NCBI GenBank assembly: GCA_945957375.1
Contig: CAMFKX010000020.1
Span: 1-33,013, forward strand
Source: an uncultured Roseiarcus sp.
Lineage (GTDB): Bacteria; Pseudomonadota; Alphaproteobacteria; Rhizobiales; Beijerinckiaceae
DNA: 33,013 nt
Direction: 5' to 3'
The notes under the pieces: generated by a model
What the model was told of the DNA's origin: nothing
Databases searched by the model: none
The model's input: only the letters and a program-made list of their open reading frames with translations
Program-made: the position numbers and the translations under genes
Part shown: positions 24,961 to 33,013 of the stretch, in pieces
Numbering within the stretch: position 1 is the stretch's first letter
Layout of the letters: each line of letters starts with the position of its first letter

Positions 24961-26850
24961 ATGCCAGGCAAGATCATCGAGACCAATCCGGCGCCCTTCA
25001 AGCGCATCGCGGTCGATCCGATCACGCTCGACATCGTCGAGAACGCGTTGCGCAACGCCCGCGTCGAAATGGACGCGGTGCTGTTCCGCACGGCGATGAG
25101 CCCGGGCATCCGCGAGCAGCACGACGCCTTCCCGATGATCGCCAATCAGGAAGGCAAGATGGTCGTCGGCCAGTTCGGCTCATTCCTGCACGGTTTCATC
25201 AACGGCTACGACGGGACGATCGAGGACGGCGACGTCTTCTTCACCAACGACCCGTACTCCTGCGCAGGCGCCGTCAGCCATCTGAACGACTGGCTCCTGA
25301 TGATGCCGATCTTCCTCGACGGCCGGCTCGTCTCGTGGGCCGCCATGTTCGGCCATATGACCGACATCGGCGGCAAGGTGCCGGGCTCGCTGCCGACCGA
25401 CGCCAAGATGATCTTCGAGGAGGGCATGATATTCCCGCCGGTGAAGATCTTCCGCAAGGGCGAGCTCAACGACGAGATGTTGCGCGTGATGCTGAGCAAC
25501 ACCCGCATGCCGGAATGGAACCGCGCCGACTTCTTCGCGATCATCGCCGCGCTGAGACTGGCCGAGCGACGGGTGCGGGAAAACATCGCGCGCTTCGGCA
25601 TCGACACCTACGTCTCCGCGATGTGGGAGATGCTCGAGCGCAACCGCCGCGCAATGTCGGCGATCATCCAGATGATCATTCCCGAGGGCAATCACCGCGC
25701 CACGTTCGAGGACTGGATCGACGACGACGGCATGGGCAACGGCCCCTACAAGATCGCCTGCACGCTCTGGCGCGAGGGCGAGAAGGCGATCTTCGACTTC
25801 AACGGCTGCGATCCGCAGTCGCATTCGTCGATCAATTTCCTGCTCAACGAAGAAATGTTCAAAATGTTCTTCGGGGCGTTCACCATCAATCTGTTCGACC
25901 CGCAGATCCTGTTCAACGACGGCTTCTACGACCTCGTCGAGGTGCGCATTCCGCCGGGCTCGATCCTGAAGCCGAAGAAGCCCGCGGCGCTCTCCTGCCG
26001 CACCCACATGCTCGGACGGATCTTCGATCTCATGGGCGGCTTGCTGGGGCAGGGCGCCCCCGAGGCGCTCAACGCCGCCGGCTTCTCCGACAGCCCGCAT
26101 TTCATGTATTCCGGCTACAGCGCCAAGGGGGAATGGTACCAGCTGTTCCAGATCGGCTTCGGCGGCATTCCCGGCCGGCCGGCGGGCGACGGCCCGGATG
26201 GACACTCGCTCTGGCCCGCCTTCACCAACGTCCCCAACGAGTTCCTCGAAGCGTACTTCCCCTTGCGCATCCTGGAATACGCGACTTTGCCGGATTCGGG
26301 CGGGGCGGGCGTTCATCGCGGCGGCAACGGCATCACCATCGCCTACGAGATGCTGGAGGCTGGCGAGATCTCCATTCACGACGACCGCTGGTTCACCTTC
26401 CCCTGGGGAGTCAACGGCGGAGAACCCGGCGCGCGATCGACGAAGACGCTCAGTCGCAAGAACGGCCGCGTCGAGAACATCCCGTCCAAGTGCGACCGCA
26501 TCGCCGTCGAGCCTGGCGATGTGCTGCACTTCAACACCTGGGGCGGAGGCGGCTGGGGCGATCCGCTGAAACGCGAGCCCGAGAAGGTGGCGGCTGACAT
26601 TCTGCGCGGCCTCGTCACCGTCAACGGCGCGACCCGCTACGGCGTCGTCGTGAACGCCGAGGGCCGCGTCGATACGCTCGCGACCGAGCGGCTGCGCCGT
26701 GACATGGCGGCCAAGCGCGGCCCGACCCCGCTGTTCGACCGCGGCTTCAAGTCGCTCGACGAACTGCGGGCCCGCTGCAAGGCCGAGACGGGCTTTGATC
26801 CGCCGATGGAGCCGCGTTTCCGGTCGGACTACAAGATTGCAGCCGAGTAG
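24961..26850 (+). CDS. hyuB: Hydantoinase/oxoprolinase family protein, subunit B
   Basis: A 629-residue HyuB-type subunit, which with HyuA forms the ATP-dependent ring-opening enzyme. Family blocks are present in order: DPITLDIVENALRNARVEMD (19-38), the metal-site region TNDPYSCAGAVSHLNDW and GHMTDIGGKVPGS, a central INFLLNEEMFKMFF segment, and the C-terminal GGAGVHRGGNGI and NTWGGGGWGDP blocks. Length is slightly above the usual 520-590, mainly in the C-terminal 70 residues. AAGGAGAGG lies about ten bases before the ATG. It sits 30 bases after hyuA and 10 before the cysteine hydrolase. No acetone-carboxylase gamma subunit is nearby, so a carboxylase role is less likely than an amidase role. 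Confidence 0.92.
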   Translation: MPGKIIETNPAPFKRIAVDPITLDIVENALRNARVEMDAVLFRTAMSPGIREQHDAFPMIANQEGKMVVGQFGSFLHGFINGYDGTIEDGDVFFTNDPYSCAGAVSHLNDWLLMMPIFLDGRLVSWAAMFGHMTDIGGKVPGSLPTDAKMIFEEGMIFPPVKIFRKGELNDEMLRVMLSNTRMPEWNRADFFAIIAALRLAERRVRENIARFGIDTYVSAMWEMLERNRRAMSAIIQMIIPEGNHRATFEDWIDDDGMGNGPYKIACTLWREGEKAIFDFNGCDPQSHSSINFLLNEEMFKMFFGAFTINLFDPQILFNDGFYDLVEVRIPPGSILKPKKPAALSCRTHMLGRIFDLMGGLLGQGAPEALNAAGFSDSPHFMYSGYSAKGEWYQLFQIGFGGIPGRPAGDGPDGHSLWPAFTNVPNEFLEAYFPLRILEYATLPDSGGAGVHRGGNGITIAYEMLEAGEISIHDDRWFTFPWGVNGGEPGARSTKTLSRKNGRVENIPSKCDRIAVEPGDVLHFNTWGGGGWGDPLKREPEKVAADILRGLVTVNGATRYGVVVNAEGRVDTLATERLRRDMAAKRGPTPLFDRGFKSLDELRARCKAETGFDPPMEPRFRSDYKIAAE

Positions 26851-26859
26851 GGGGCGCGC

Positions 26860-27525
26860 ATGTCGAACCCGGCGGAAGGACTCGACGCCAACTACGCCCG
26901 CGCGGGCTACCATGCCGCGCAGTCATGGGGAAAGCGACCCGCGCTCATTCTCATCGACTTCGCGCAGGCCTATTTCGAACCGACCTCGCCGCTGTTTGGC
27001 GGGGAGGGGTGCCGGACGGCGCTGCAATCGGCGCTCAGACTTCGCGAGATCGCGCACGAGTCCGGCGTTCCCGTGGTCCTCACCGAAGTCCTCTACCGGA
27101 AGGGGGGAGAGGACGGCGGCGTTTTCTTCCGCAAGACGCCCGTGCTCTCGTGTTTCGTCAAGGGCGCTCCGACCCAGGCCTTCGCCGATAGTCTCGTTCC
27201 GCGAGACGATGAGACGGTCGTCACCAAGCAATATCCAAGCGCCTTCTTCGGCACGAGCCTCGCGGCGATGCTGACCGCGATGGGCGCCGATACGGTCGTT
27301 CTGACCGGGGTCACGACCTCGGGCTGCGTGCGGGCGACCTGCGTCGACGCCATGAGTCACGGCTTCGTCACGCTCGTCGCGCGCGAGGCGGTCGGCGACC
27401 GCGATCCGAGGCCGCACGAAGCCAATCTCTACGACATGAACGCCAAATATGCCGACGTGATCGCCGAAGAGCGAGCGGCGGAGTTCCTGCGCTCCGCCGC
27501 CCAGTGGCGCTCGGAGCGCCGTTGA
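26860..27525 (+). CDS. Isochorismatase-family cysteine amidohydrolase, N-carbamoylsarcosine amidase-like
   Basis: A 221-residue cysteine hydrolase. The triad is D33 (ALILIDFAQAYF), K123 (VVTKQYPSAFFGT) and C156 (GVTTSGCVRATCVDA); the TSGCVRAT block is typical of N-carbamoylsarcosine amidase and maleamate amidohydrolase rather than true isochorismatase. These enzymes split a terminal amide or carbamoyl group, releasing ammonia (and CO2 from carbamoyl). In the creatinine pathway an ATP-dependent N-methylhydantoinase (HyuAB-type) makes N-carbamoylsarcosine, which this kind of enzyme hydrolyses, so its position directly after hyuB is meaningful. The gap to hyuB is nine bases. The exact substrate remains unproven. 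Confidence 0.9.
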   Translation: MSNPAEGLDANYARAGYHAAQSWGKRPALILIDFAQAYFEPTSPLFGGEGCRTALQSALRLREIAHESGVPVVLTEVLYRKGGEDGGVFFRKTPVLSCFVKGAPTQAFADSLVPRDDETVVTKQYPSAFFGTSLAAMLTAMGADTVVLTGVTTSGCVRATCVDAMSHGFVTLVAREAVGDRDPRPHEANLYDMNAKYADVIAEERAAEFLRSAAQWRSERR

Positions 27526-27565
27526 CCGAAGTTTTTTCGACATGAAGACCGGAGGAGGAGCCATC

Positions 27566-28660
27566 ATGAAAACGGTGCTTGGCGGATGCGCGGGAGCCTT
27601 GCTCATCGCGCTGACGGGGACGGCCCACGCCGACGGCGTGGCTGCAGCGAAGGCGCTCGTCGAGAAATATTCGAAGCTGCCGACCTTCGAGGCGCCGGGC
27701 GATGCGTTCGACGCCAAGGCCTGCATGCAAGGCAAGAAGATCTTCGTCATTCCGCTGACCAACGCCAACCCGTTCAACGTCGCGATCTCCGGCGGCATGG
27801 AGCAGGCGGCGAAGATGGTCGGCTTTCCGTTGAAGTCTTGGGAGACGCAACTCTCGCCCGACCAGTGGACGCAGGGCATCAACAAGGCGGTCCAGGAAGG
27901 CTATAATCTCATCGACCTGCAGGGAGGCCTGCCGCCGGAATTCATCGCCCCCCAGATCGCCGAAGCGCGCGGCAAAGGGGTCAAGGTCACCACGACCCAC
28001 GATTACGACGCGACCACCCAGAAGGCCCCGGACTTCCTCGACGGGTCGGCCAACAGCGACTACGTGACCGTCGGCAACGTCATCGCGGCGTGGACGATCG
28101 CCAAGACCGGCGGCAAGGTCAACGCCATCGTCCTCGGACCCGACGAGATCACCCCGACCACCCCGCTGAAAAACGCGATCATGGACTACCTCAAGGCGAA
28201 TTGCCCCGACTGCAAGGTCAAGTACATCAACACGCCCGTCACCGAATGGGCGACCAAGATCCAGCCCGCGGTCCAGTCCGCCCTGCTCGCCGATCCGACG
28301 ATCAACTACGTTCTGCCGGTGTACGATTCGATGTCGCAGTTCATCGCGCCCGCGATCCAGGGGGCGGGATCGAAAGCCAAGATCGTCTCCTACAACGGCA
28401 CGCCCTTCGTGCTCGACATGATGCGCGACGGCGACCTTGTCGAAATGAACGTCGGCGAGTCGCTCGGCTGGGTCGGCATGGCCGGCATCGACGCCGACAT
28501 GCGGCTCCTCTGCGGCAAGGGGACGGTGACCAAACTCAACACGCCCGCCTACATCTTCACCAAGGAGAACGTGGCGACGGCCGGCAAGCCCGCGACCTTC
28601 AACGACGGCTACGGCGACGCCCATGTCGCCGGCTTCAAGAAGCTCTGGGGCCTGCAGTGA
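27566..28660 (+). CDS. Ribose-type ABC transporter, periplasmic substrate-binding protein
   Basis: A 364-residue periplasmic binding protein of the RbsB-like (type 1, sugar/small-molecule) family. Residues 1-22 are a Sec signal peptide ending in TAHA before DG. The first lobe begins KKIFVIPLTNANPFNVAISGG, a typical opening of this family, and the remaining strand/helix pattern (for example INYVLPVYDSMSQFIAPAIQ) agrees. There is no lipobox at the cleavage site, so it should be soluble. GGAGGAGG seven bases before the ATG fixes the start; an earlier in-frame ATG at 27542 is disfavoured. It lies 40 bases after the amidohydrolase and its stop overlaps the ATPase start (GTGA). The ligand may be the cyclic substrate of HyuAB, but this is inference. 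Confidence 0.92.
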   Translation: MKTVLGGCAGALLIALTGTAHADGVAAAKALVEKYSKLPTFEAPGDAFDAKACMQGKKIFVIPLTNANPFNVAISGGMEQAAKMVGFPLKSWETQLSPDQWTQGINKAVQEGYNLIDLQGGLPPEFIAPQIAEARGKGVKVTTTHDYDATTQKAPDFLDGSANSDYVTVGNVIAAWTIAKTGGKVNAIVLGPDEITPTTPLKNAIMDYLKANCPDCKVKYINTPVTEWATKIQPAVQSALLADPTINYVLPVYDSMSQFIAPAIQGAGSKAKIVSYNGTPFVLDMMRDGDLVEMNVGESLGWVGMAGIDADMRLLCGKGTVTKLNTPAYIFTKENVATAGKPATFNDGYGDAHVAGFKKLWGLQ

Positions 28661-30282
28661 CGTCTGCCGCCCCGGGTGGAACACGCCGCACCGGGGCGGC
28701 CTCGGATGCGCTCGTCGTCGAGAACCTGTCCAAGCGGTTCGGCGGCGAGCTTGCATTGAACGCCGTAAACCTTTCGGTGCGGCGCGGCGAGGTGCACGGG
28801 TTGCTCGGCAGCAACGGCTCCGGCAAGTCGACGCTGATCAAGATCCTGGCCGGGTTCCATGCGCCGGAGCCCGGCGGTCGGGCGGCGCTGTTTGGCGAAG
28901 ACCTGCCGCTTCCCGTGCAGGCGGATGAAGCCAAGAGGTTCGGCCTCGCCTTCGTCCACCAGAATCTCGCGCTCATTCCCTCGCTCTCGGTGACGGAGAA
29001 CATGCGCCTCACCGATTTCGCGACCGCGCCGGCGTGGCGCATCTCGTGGCGGCGCGAGCACGAGGCGACCGCGAACACCCTCGAGCGCTATGGCCTTGCC
29101 CTCGATCCGCGCGCGCGCATGGACAGTCTGTCGCCGGCGGAGCAGGCCCTGTTCGCCATCGTGCGCGCGGTCGAAGATCTCGGCGCCCCGGACGACGCCA
29201 AGGGCCATCGCGGCCGGCTTCTCGTCCTGGACGAGCCGACGCCGTTCCTGCCGCGGGTCGGCGTCGATCAGCTGTTTGCGCTGGTGCGCCGCATCGTTTC
29301 GGAAGGCGCAAGCGTGATCTTCGTCAGCCACGACATCCACGAGGTCATGGAGATCACCGATCGCGCCACCATCCTGCGCGACGGCGTCCTGGTCGAAGTG
29401 ATCGAGACGCGCTCGGCCACCCACGAGGACTTCGTCGAGCGGATCGTCGGGCGCGCAGTCAAGCGCGTTCACGTCCACGCGCTGCCGACCGCGAAACGCA
29501 CGGCCCTCGCGCGCATCTCCGGGCTGACGGCGCCGGGGCTCGGACCGGTGTCGGTGGACGTCGGCCGCAACGAGATCCTCGGCCTCACGGGGCTGATCGG
29601 CTCGGGGTTCGACCGCGTGTGCTCGGCGACCTACGGCGCGACGCGCGCTTTGACCGGCAGGCTCGAACTCGACTCCGGGGAGGCGATCGACCTTGCCGCT
29701 ATCGATCCGCCGCGCGCGCTTGCAGCCGGCATCGTCTACCTTCCTGCCGACCGGCTCGGGGCGGCGGGCGTCGGCGGCCTGCCGATCGTCGAGAACATGA
29801 TGCTGCCGGTCCTCGATTCGATGCGGAACGCCTTCGGCCTCGACCGAAAGAAGATGCTCCGCGCCGCCGAGAAGCTCGGCGGCGAATACGCCGTCAAACC
29901 CAACCTGCCGATCCTTCCCCTGAGCGCGCTTTCGGGCGGAAATCAACAGAAGGTGCTGCTCGCCAAGTGGCTTCAGATGAAGCCGCGCCTCATCCTGCTC
30001 GACGAGCCGACGCAGGGGGTGGACGTCGGCGCGCGCCAGCAGCTTCTGGCCGCGCTCGACGCCGCGAGCGCCTCAGGGGCCGGCGTGCTCCTCGCCTCGA
30101 CCGACTGGGAGCAACTCGCCCAGATCTGTCACCGGGTGATCGTGTTCGCGCGAGGCGAGGCCGTGGCCGAGCTTGCCGGCGACCAGCTCACCGAGGACGC
30201 CATCGCCGAATGCTGCTACCACTCGATGACACGGATCGAGCATGGCGCCCGCCAGGGCCTCCCGCCCTCCCTTGTCTCCTAG
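28657..30282 (+). CDS. Ribose-type ABC transporter, double ATP-binding protein
   Basis: A 541-residue RbsA/XylG/MglA-like protein with two fused nucleotide-binding domains. The first has Walker A GSNGSGKST (51-59) and Walker B LLVLDEPT. Its signature is degenerate (LSPAEQALFAIVRA), as is common in this family. The second has a degenerate Walker A (GLIGSGFDR), a full signature LSGGNQQKVLLAKW and Walker B LILLDEPTQGVDVG. It should sit on the cytoplasmic face and power import. Translation starts at a GTG overlapping the stop of the binding-protein gene by four bases (GTGA), so the two are coupled; no other start fits the family N-terminus. The permease follows after 15 bases. Confidence 0.92.
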   Translation: MTSAAPGGTRRTGAASDALVVENLSKRFGGELALNAVNLSVRRGEVHGLLGSNGSGKSTLIKILAGFHAPEPGGRAALFGEDLPLPVQADEAKRFGLAFVHQNLALIPSLSVTENMRLTDFATAPAWRISWRREHEATANTLERYGLALDPRARMDSLSPAEQALFAIVRAVEDLGAPDDAKGHRGRLLVLDEPTPFLPRVGVDQLFALVRRIVSEGASVIFVSHDIHEVMEITDRATILRDGVLVEVIETRSATHEDFVERIVGRAVKRVHVHALPTAKRTALARISGLTAPGLGPVSVDVGRNEILGLTGLIGSGFDRVCSATYGATRALTGRLELDSGEAIDLAAIDPPRALAAGIVYLPADRLGAAGVGGLPIVENMMLPVLDSMRNAFGLDRKKMLRAAEKLGGEYAVKPNLPILPLSALSGGNQQKVLLAKWLQMKPRLILLDEPTQGVDVGARQQLLAALDAASASGAGVLLASTDWEQLAQICHRVIVFARGEAVAELAGDQLTEDAIAECCYHSMTRIEHGARQGLPPSLVS

Positions 30283-30297
30283 CCCGGTCCTTTCCGC

Positions 30298-31365
30298 ATG
30301 ACGTCCGGGCATGACGAGGCGCTCAAGGCCTATGAGGCGCGCATCGCCGCACTCGAGGCGAAGCTCAAGGCGATCGAGGATCAGGTCGTCCGCGAGGCGG
30401 GGCCGCGCAGCGGATTCGACGTCAAGTCGGCCGCCGAACGCTACGGGCTGCTCGTCGCCTGGGCGCTTCTGATCATCGGCTTCGGCCTGTTTTCGCCGCC
30501 GATGTTGAGCTGGGCGCCCTATGCGTCGATGTTCGGCTTCAATTCGATCATCGTCGTCTTGACCCTCGGACTGATCCTGCCGCTGACCGCGGGCGATTTC
30601 GATCTCTCGGGCGCGAGCATCCTGACGCTGGCGTCGATGCTGGTCGCCATCCTGAACGTGAAGGCGGGCGTGCCGATCGCGGTCGCGGTGGTCCTCGCCA
30701 TCGTCCTCGGCGCCGCCGTCGGCGCGGTCAACGCCTTCTTCATCCTCTATTTCCGCATTCACTCGCTGATCGTGACGCTCGGCGTCGGCTATTTCATCAA
30801 CGGCGTCATTCTCTGGATGTCGAACTCGGCCGTGGTGTTCGGCCAGTCGCTCTCCGCCCTCGTCAACGTCGTCTTCGCCACCAAGATCCTCGGGATCGCG
30901 CTCCTGTTCTGGTACGCGCTGCTTCTCACCATCGGCCTCTGGTACGTCTTCGAGTTCACCGCCGCCGGCCGCCGTCTCCTGTTCGTCGGGCGCGGGCGCG
31001 AGGTCGCGCGGCTTTCGGGGGTCAAGGTCGAACGGGTGCGCGCCGGCGCGCTGATGGCTTCGGGCGCGATCTCGGCTTTCGCCGGAGTGCTTTACGTCGG
31101 CATGCGCGGCTCGGCCGATCCGAGCTCCGGGCTCGCCTTTCTCCTGCCCGCCTTCGCGGCCGCCTTTCTCGGCTCGACCGCGATCTATCCCGGCCGCTTC
31201 AATCCCTGGGGCGCGTTCGTCGGGGTGTTCTTCCTGTCGACGGGGATTCTCGGGCTCAACTTCCTCGGCGCCGACAGCTACGTGCAGAACCTTTTCTACG
31301 GCGGAGGCCTCGTGGTCGCCGTGTCGATCTCGCAGCTCGTGCGCAAGCGCCAGGCGATGGACTAG
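30298..31365 (+). CDS. Ribose-type ABC transporter permease with N-terminal coiled-coil extension
   Basis: A 355-residue inner-membrane permease of the RbsC/BPD_transp_2 family with about eight to ten membrane segments from residue 45 on. It shows the family block LPLTAGDFDLS and the cytoplasmic loop GRRLLFVGRGREVARLSGV. Ahead of the first membrane segment are about 40 soluble residues. They include a perfect heptad helix (L9, Y12, I16, L19, L23, I26, V30) that matches the HyuA N-terminal helix at 10 of 17 positions. RbsC-type permeases normally have only a short N-terminus, so this is an added segment. The ATG is 15 bases after the ATPase gene; the ribosome site is weak. It is strongly similar to the second permease at the right edge. 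Confidence 0.9.
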   Translation: MTSGHDEALKAYEARIAALEAKLKAIEDQVVREAGPRSGFDVKSAAERYGLLVAWALLIIGFGLFSPPMLSWAPYASMFGFNSIIVVLTLGLILPLTAGDFDLSGASILTLASMLVAILNVKAGVPIAVAVVLAIVLGAAVGAVNAFFILYFRIHSLIVTLGVGYFINGVILWMSNSAVVFGQSLSALVNVVFATKILGIALLFWYALLLTIGLWYVFEFTAAGRRLLFVGRGREVARLSGVKVERVRAGALMASGAISAFAGVLYVGMRGSADPSSGLAFLLPAFAAAFLGSTAIYPGRFNPWGAFVGVFFLSTGILGLNFLGADSYVQNLFYGGGLVVAVSISQLVRKRQAMD

Positions 31366-31395
31366 AGGCTCCTTGGAACGGGAGGAACACAACAA

Positions 31396-32274
31396 ATGAG
31401 CAGGCCAAACCTCAAAGCGGCGTTGGGCTCGGGGACGTGCGTCGTCGCCCCGGGCATCCACGACATGATCTCGGCGGTCGTCAGCAACAAGATCGGATTC
31501 GATTTCGTCTACGCGTCCGGGTTCTGGCTCACCGCCTCGGCCTACGGACTGCCGGATGCGGGCATCGCGACCTACACCCAGATGCTCGACCGCGTGTCGA
31601 CGCTCGCTCGGGTCGCGAACTCCGGCGTCATCGCCGATGCGGACACCGGCTACGGCGGCCTCCTCAACGTGCACCACACCGTGCGCGGCTATGAGGACGC
31701 CGGCATCGTCGCGATCCAGATCGAAGACCAGGAATTTCCCAAGAAGTGCGGCCACACGCCGTTCAAGCGCGTGATCCCGATCGAGGACATGGTCGAGAAG
31801 GTCAAGGTCGCCTGCGCCGCGCGCCGCAACGCCGACGGCATGCTCGTCATCGCCCGAACCGACGCGCGCCAGCCGGAAGGCTTTGAAGCGGCGGTGCGCC
31901 GCGGGCTCGCCTATGGCGAGGCGGGCGCCGACATCGTCTTCCTCGAGGCGCTGGAGAGCGAGGCGGAGATGCGCGAAGGCTGCCGGCGCATTCGAAAGCC
32001 GATGATGGCGAACATGGCCGACGGCGGAAAGACGCCGATCCGCTCGAAGGCGGAACTGACCGACATCGGCTACGCGCTGGCGATCTTCCCTTCGATCACC
32101 GGGCTCGCCGCGGCGGCGGCGGCGGAGACCGCGCTCAAGATCCTGAAGGAGACAGGCACGAGCGTCTCGCCCGACCTGCCGCTGTTCAACTTCCGCGAGT
32201 TTCAGTCCCTCATCGGCTTCGAGGAGGTGTGGGAGTTCGAAAGGCGCTGGGCCAGGGGCGACGAAGGACGATAG
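31396..32274 (+). CDS. Isocitrate lyase/PEP mutase superfamily lyase
   Basis: A 292-residue beta-barrel enzyme of the isocitrate lyase/phosphonomutase superfamily. The metal site D81-A-D83-T-G-Y-G, then E110-D111 and the loop K116-K-C118-G-H120 (FPKKCGHTPF) are intact. A KKCGH loop is characteristic of C-C lyases such as 2-methylisocitrate or 2,3-dimethylmalate lyase rather than PEP mutase. It would split a 2-hydroxy-dicarboxylate-like intermediate into pyruvate- or glyoxylate-type products. GGAGG lies ten bases before the ATG. It is the last gene of the operon, 30 bases after the permease, and probably handles the carbon skeleton left by the upstream hydrolases. The substrate cannot be named from sequence. 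Confidence 0.9.
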   Translation: MSRPNLKAALGSGTCVVAPGIHDMISAVVSNKIGFDFVYASGFWLTASAYGLPDAGIATYTQMLDRVSTLARVANSGVIADADTGYGGLLNVHHTVRGYEDAGIVAIQIEDQEFPKKCGHTPFKRVIPIEDMVEKVKVACAARRNADGMLVIARTDARQPEGFEAAVRRGLAYGEAGADIVFLEALESEAEMREGCRRIRKPMMANMADGGKTPIRSKAELTDIGYALAIFPSITGLAAAAAAETALKILKETGTSVSPDLPLFNFREFQSLIGFEEVWEFERRWARGDEGR

Positions 32275-32307
32275 CCGTCGTGGGCGCGACGCGGGCGGCG
32301 CCGGCGT

Positions 32308-33013
32308 TCAGCCGATGTCCGAGGCTTCGCGCCCTCTCGTCAACTGCGAGATGGTGACGGCGAGGATCAGCGCGCCTCCGTTGAAGACATTCGTGACCCA
32401 GAGCGGAATGCCCAGCATCGACAGGCCGGTAATGCCCGTCGCCAGAAAATAGACGGCGAACACCGCCCCCCAGGGGTTGAACCGGCCGGGCTGGATCGTC
32501 GTCGCGCCGAGGTAGGCGGCGGCAAACGCGGGCAGCAGGAAGTTGAGACCGGAATAGGGATCGGCCGAGCCGAGCACGCCGGCATAGAGGATGCCGGCGG
32601 CGGCCGACATCACCGCGGACGTCACCAGAGCGCCGAGGCGCACACGATCGACGGCAATGCCGTTGAGGCGGGCGACCTCACGGCCGCGTCCGACGAACAG
32701 CAATCGTCGGCCGAGCGGCGTGTAATCAAAGACGTACCACATCACGACCGCGGCCGCCAAAGCGTAGTAAAAGGCGTAGGGAATTCCGAAAAGGCGCATC
32801 CCCACGACGGCGTTGATCAAGCCCTCGTCGACGCCGCCGATGGTGGAGCTGTCGGTCATCCACTGCACGAGGCCGCTCATCAGCGACGTGGAGCCCAGGG
32901 TGACAACGAGCGACGGAACCCGAAAATAGATGATGAAAAGCGCGTTGAAGAGGCCGACGATCGCGCCCGCCGCAAGCACGATCACCAGCACAAGCAGGAT
33001 CGGCATATGATGC
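32308..33013 (-). CDS. Second ribose-type ABC transporter permease (partial, cut by window edge)
   Basis: The C-terminal 232 or more residues of an RbsC-type permease. The frame stays open to the window edge and complete proteins have about 330 residues, so the start lies outside. The visible part contains VVTLGSTSLMSGLVQWMTDS, the loop GRRLLFVGRGREVARLNGI and the block FLLPAFAAAYLGATTIQPGR. It closely resembles the complete permease at 30298-31365, indicating recent paralogy. It is convergent with the lyase gene (33-base gap), so it belongs to a second transporter operon. Whether it also has the N-terminal helix cannot be seen. Confidence 0.9.
   Translation of the reverse strand, partial: HHMPILLVLVIVLAAGAIVGLFNALFIIYFRVPSLVVTLGSTSLMSGLVQWMTDSSTIGGVDEGLINAVVGMRLFGIPYAFYYALAAAVVMWYVFDYTPLGRRLLFVGRGREVARLNGIAVDRVRLGALVTSAVMSAAAGILYAGVLGSADPYSGLNFLLPAFAAAYLGATTIQPGRFNPWGAVFAVYFLATGITGLSMLGIPLWVTNVFNGGALILAVTISQLTRGREASDIG

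Noticed and set aside
22705-26850. Acetone carboxylase alpha/beta subunits as an alternative for HyuA/HyuB
   Set aside because: No gamma subunit gene follows, and the adjacent amidohydrolase and importer fit cyclic-amide hydrolysis better. The families are related, so this is a preference rather than proof.

Overview
The window is about 33 kb of very GC-rich, tightly packed bacterial DNA. Codon bias (G/C third positions), the PETSTWAMM-type C-terminal sorting tail, the phosphomannomutase N-terminus and the malic enzyme-phosphotransacetylase fusion all fit an alphaproteobacterium, most likely of the order Hyphomicrobiales (Rhizobiales). The genus cannot be fixed from sequence reading alone. 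No rRNA, tRNA, CRISPR array, insertion sequence or phage gene was seen.

Layout. (1) 1-9.1 kb, rightward housekeeping and metabolic genes: a short-chain dehydrogenase coupled to an arylamine N-acetyltransferase, glutathione-dependent formaldehyde dehydrogenase, NADP-malic enzyme, a secreted HSL-type esterase, a PEP-CTERM-like secreted protein behind a perfect 19-nt palindrome, and a phosphomannomutase/phosphoglucomutase. Related GC-rich hairpins (CCCTTCCCCGGC-loop-GCCGGGGAAGGG type) recur in three intergenic gaps. (2) 9.1-14.0 kb, leftward: the stress operon prkA-yeaH-spoVR. (3) 14.0-19.4 kb: a SqrR/BigR-like ArsR repressor faces left. After an apparently gene-poor AT-rich gap come a YeiH-family transporter, thioredoxin 2 and a CoA-disulfide/persulfide reductase fused to a rhodanese. 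This reads as a reactive-sulfur (persulfide/sulfite) response locus. (4) 19.5-21.7 kb, leftward: a Gfo/Idh/MocA oxidoreductase, a frameshifted C-terminal relic of a GreA-type factor, and a GntR/FCD regulator. (5) 21.9-32.3 kb, rightward: an HTH/coiled-coil protein, then an apparent seven-gene operon. It encodes an ATP-dependent hydantoinase/oxoprolinase pair (A and B), a cysteine amidohydrolase like N-carbamoylsarcosine amidase, a complete ribose-type ABC importer and an isocitrate-lyase/PEP-mutase-superfamily lyase. (6) A second ribose-type permease, transcribed leftward, is cut by the right edge.

How the genes may work together. In region 5 the importer would bring in a small cyclic amide, imide or hydantoin. 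HyuAB would open the ring with ATP, the cysteine hydrolase would remove the carbamoyl/amide nitrogen, and the lyase would cleave the remaining carbon skeleton. The GntR regulator is the obvious candidate controller: the motif TGTATACAAT occurs twice, once in the gntR/HTH divergent gap and once over the likely -10 region of the hyu operon. The most unusual feature is that HyuA and the ABC permease, a soluble enzyme and a membrane protein, both carry an N-terminal extension with a near-identical heptad helix. This suggests the enzyme may dock on its own transporter.
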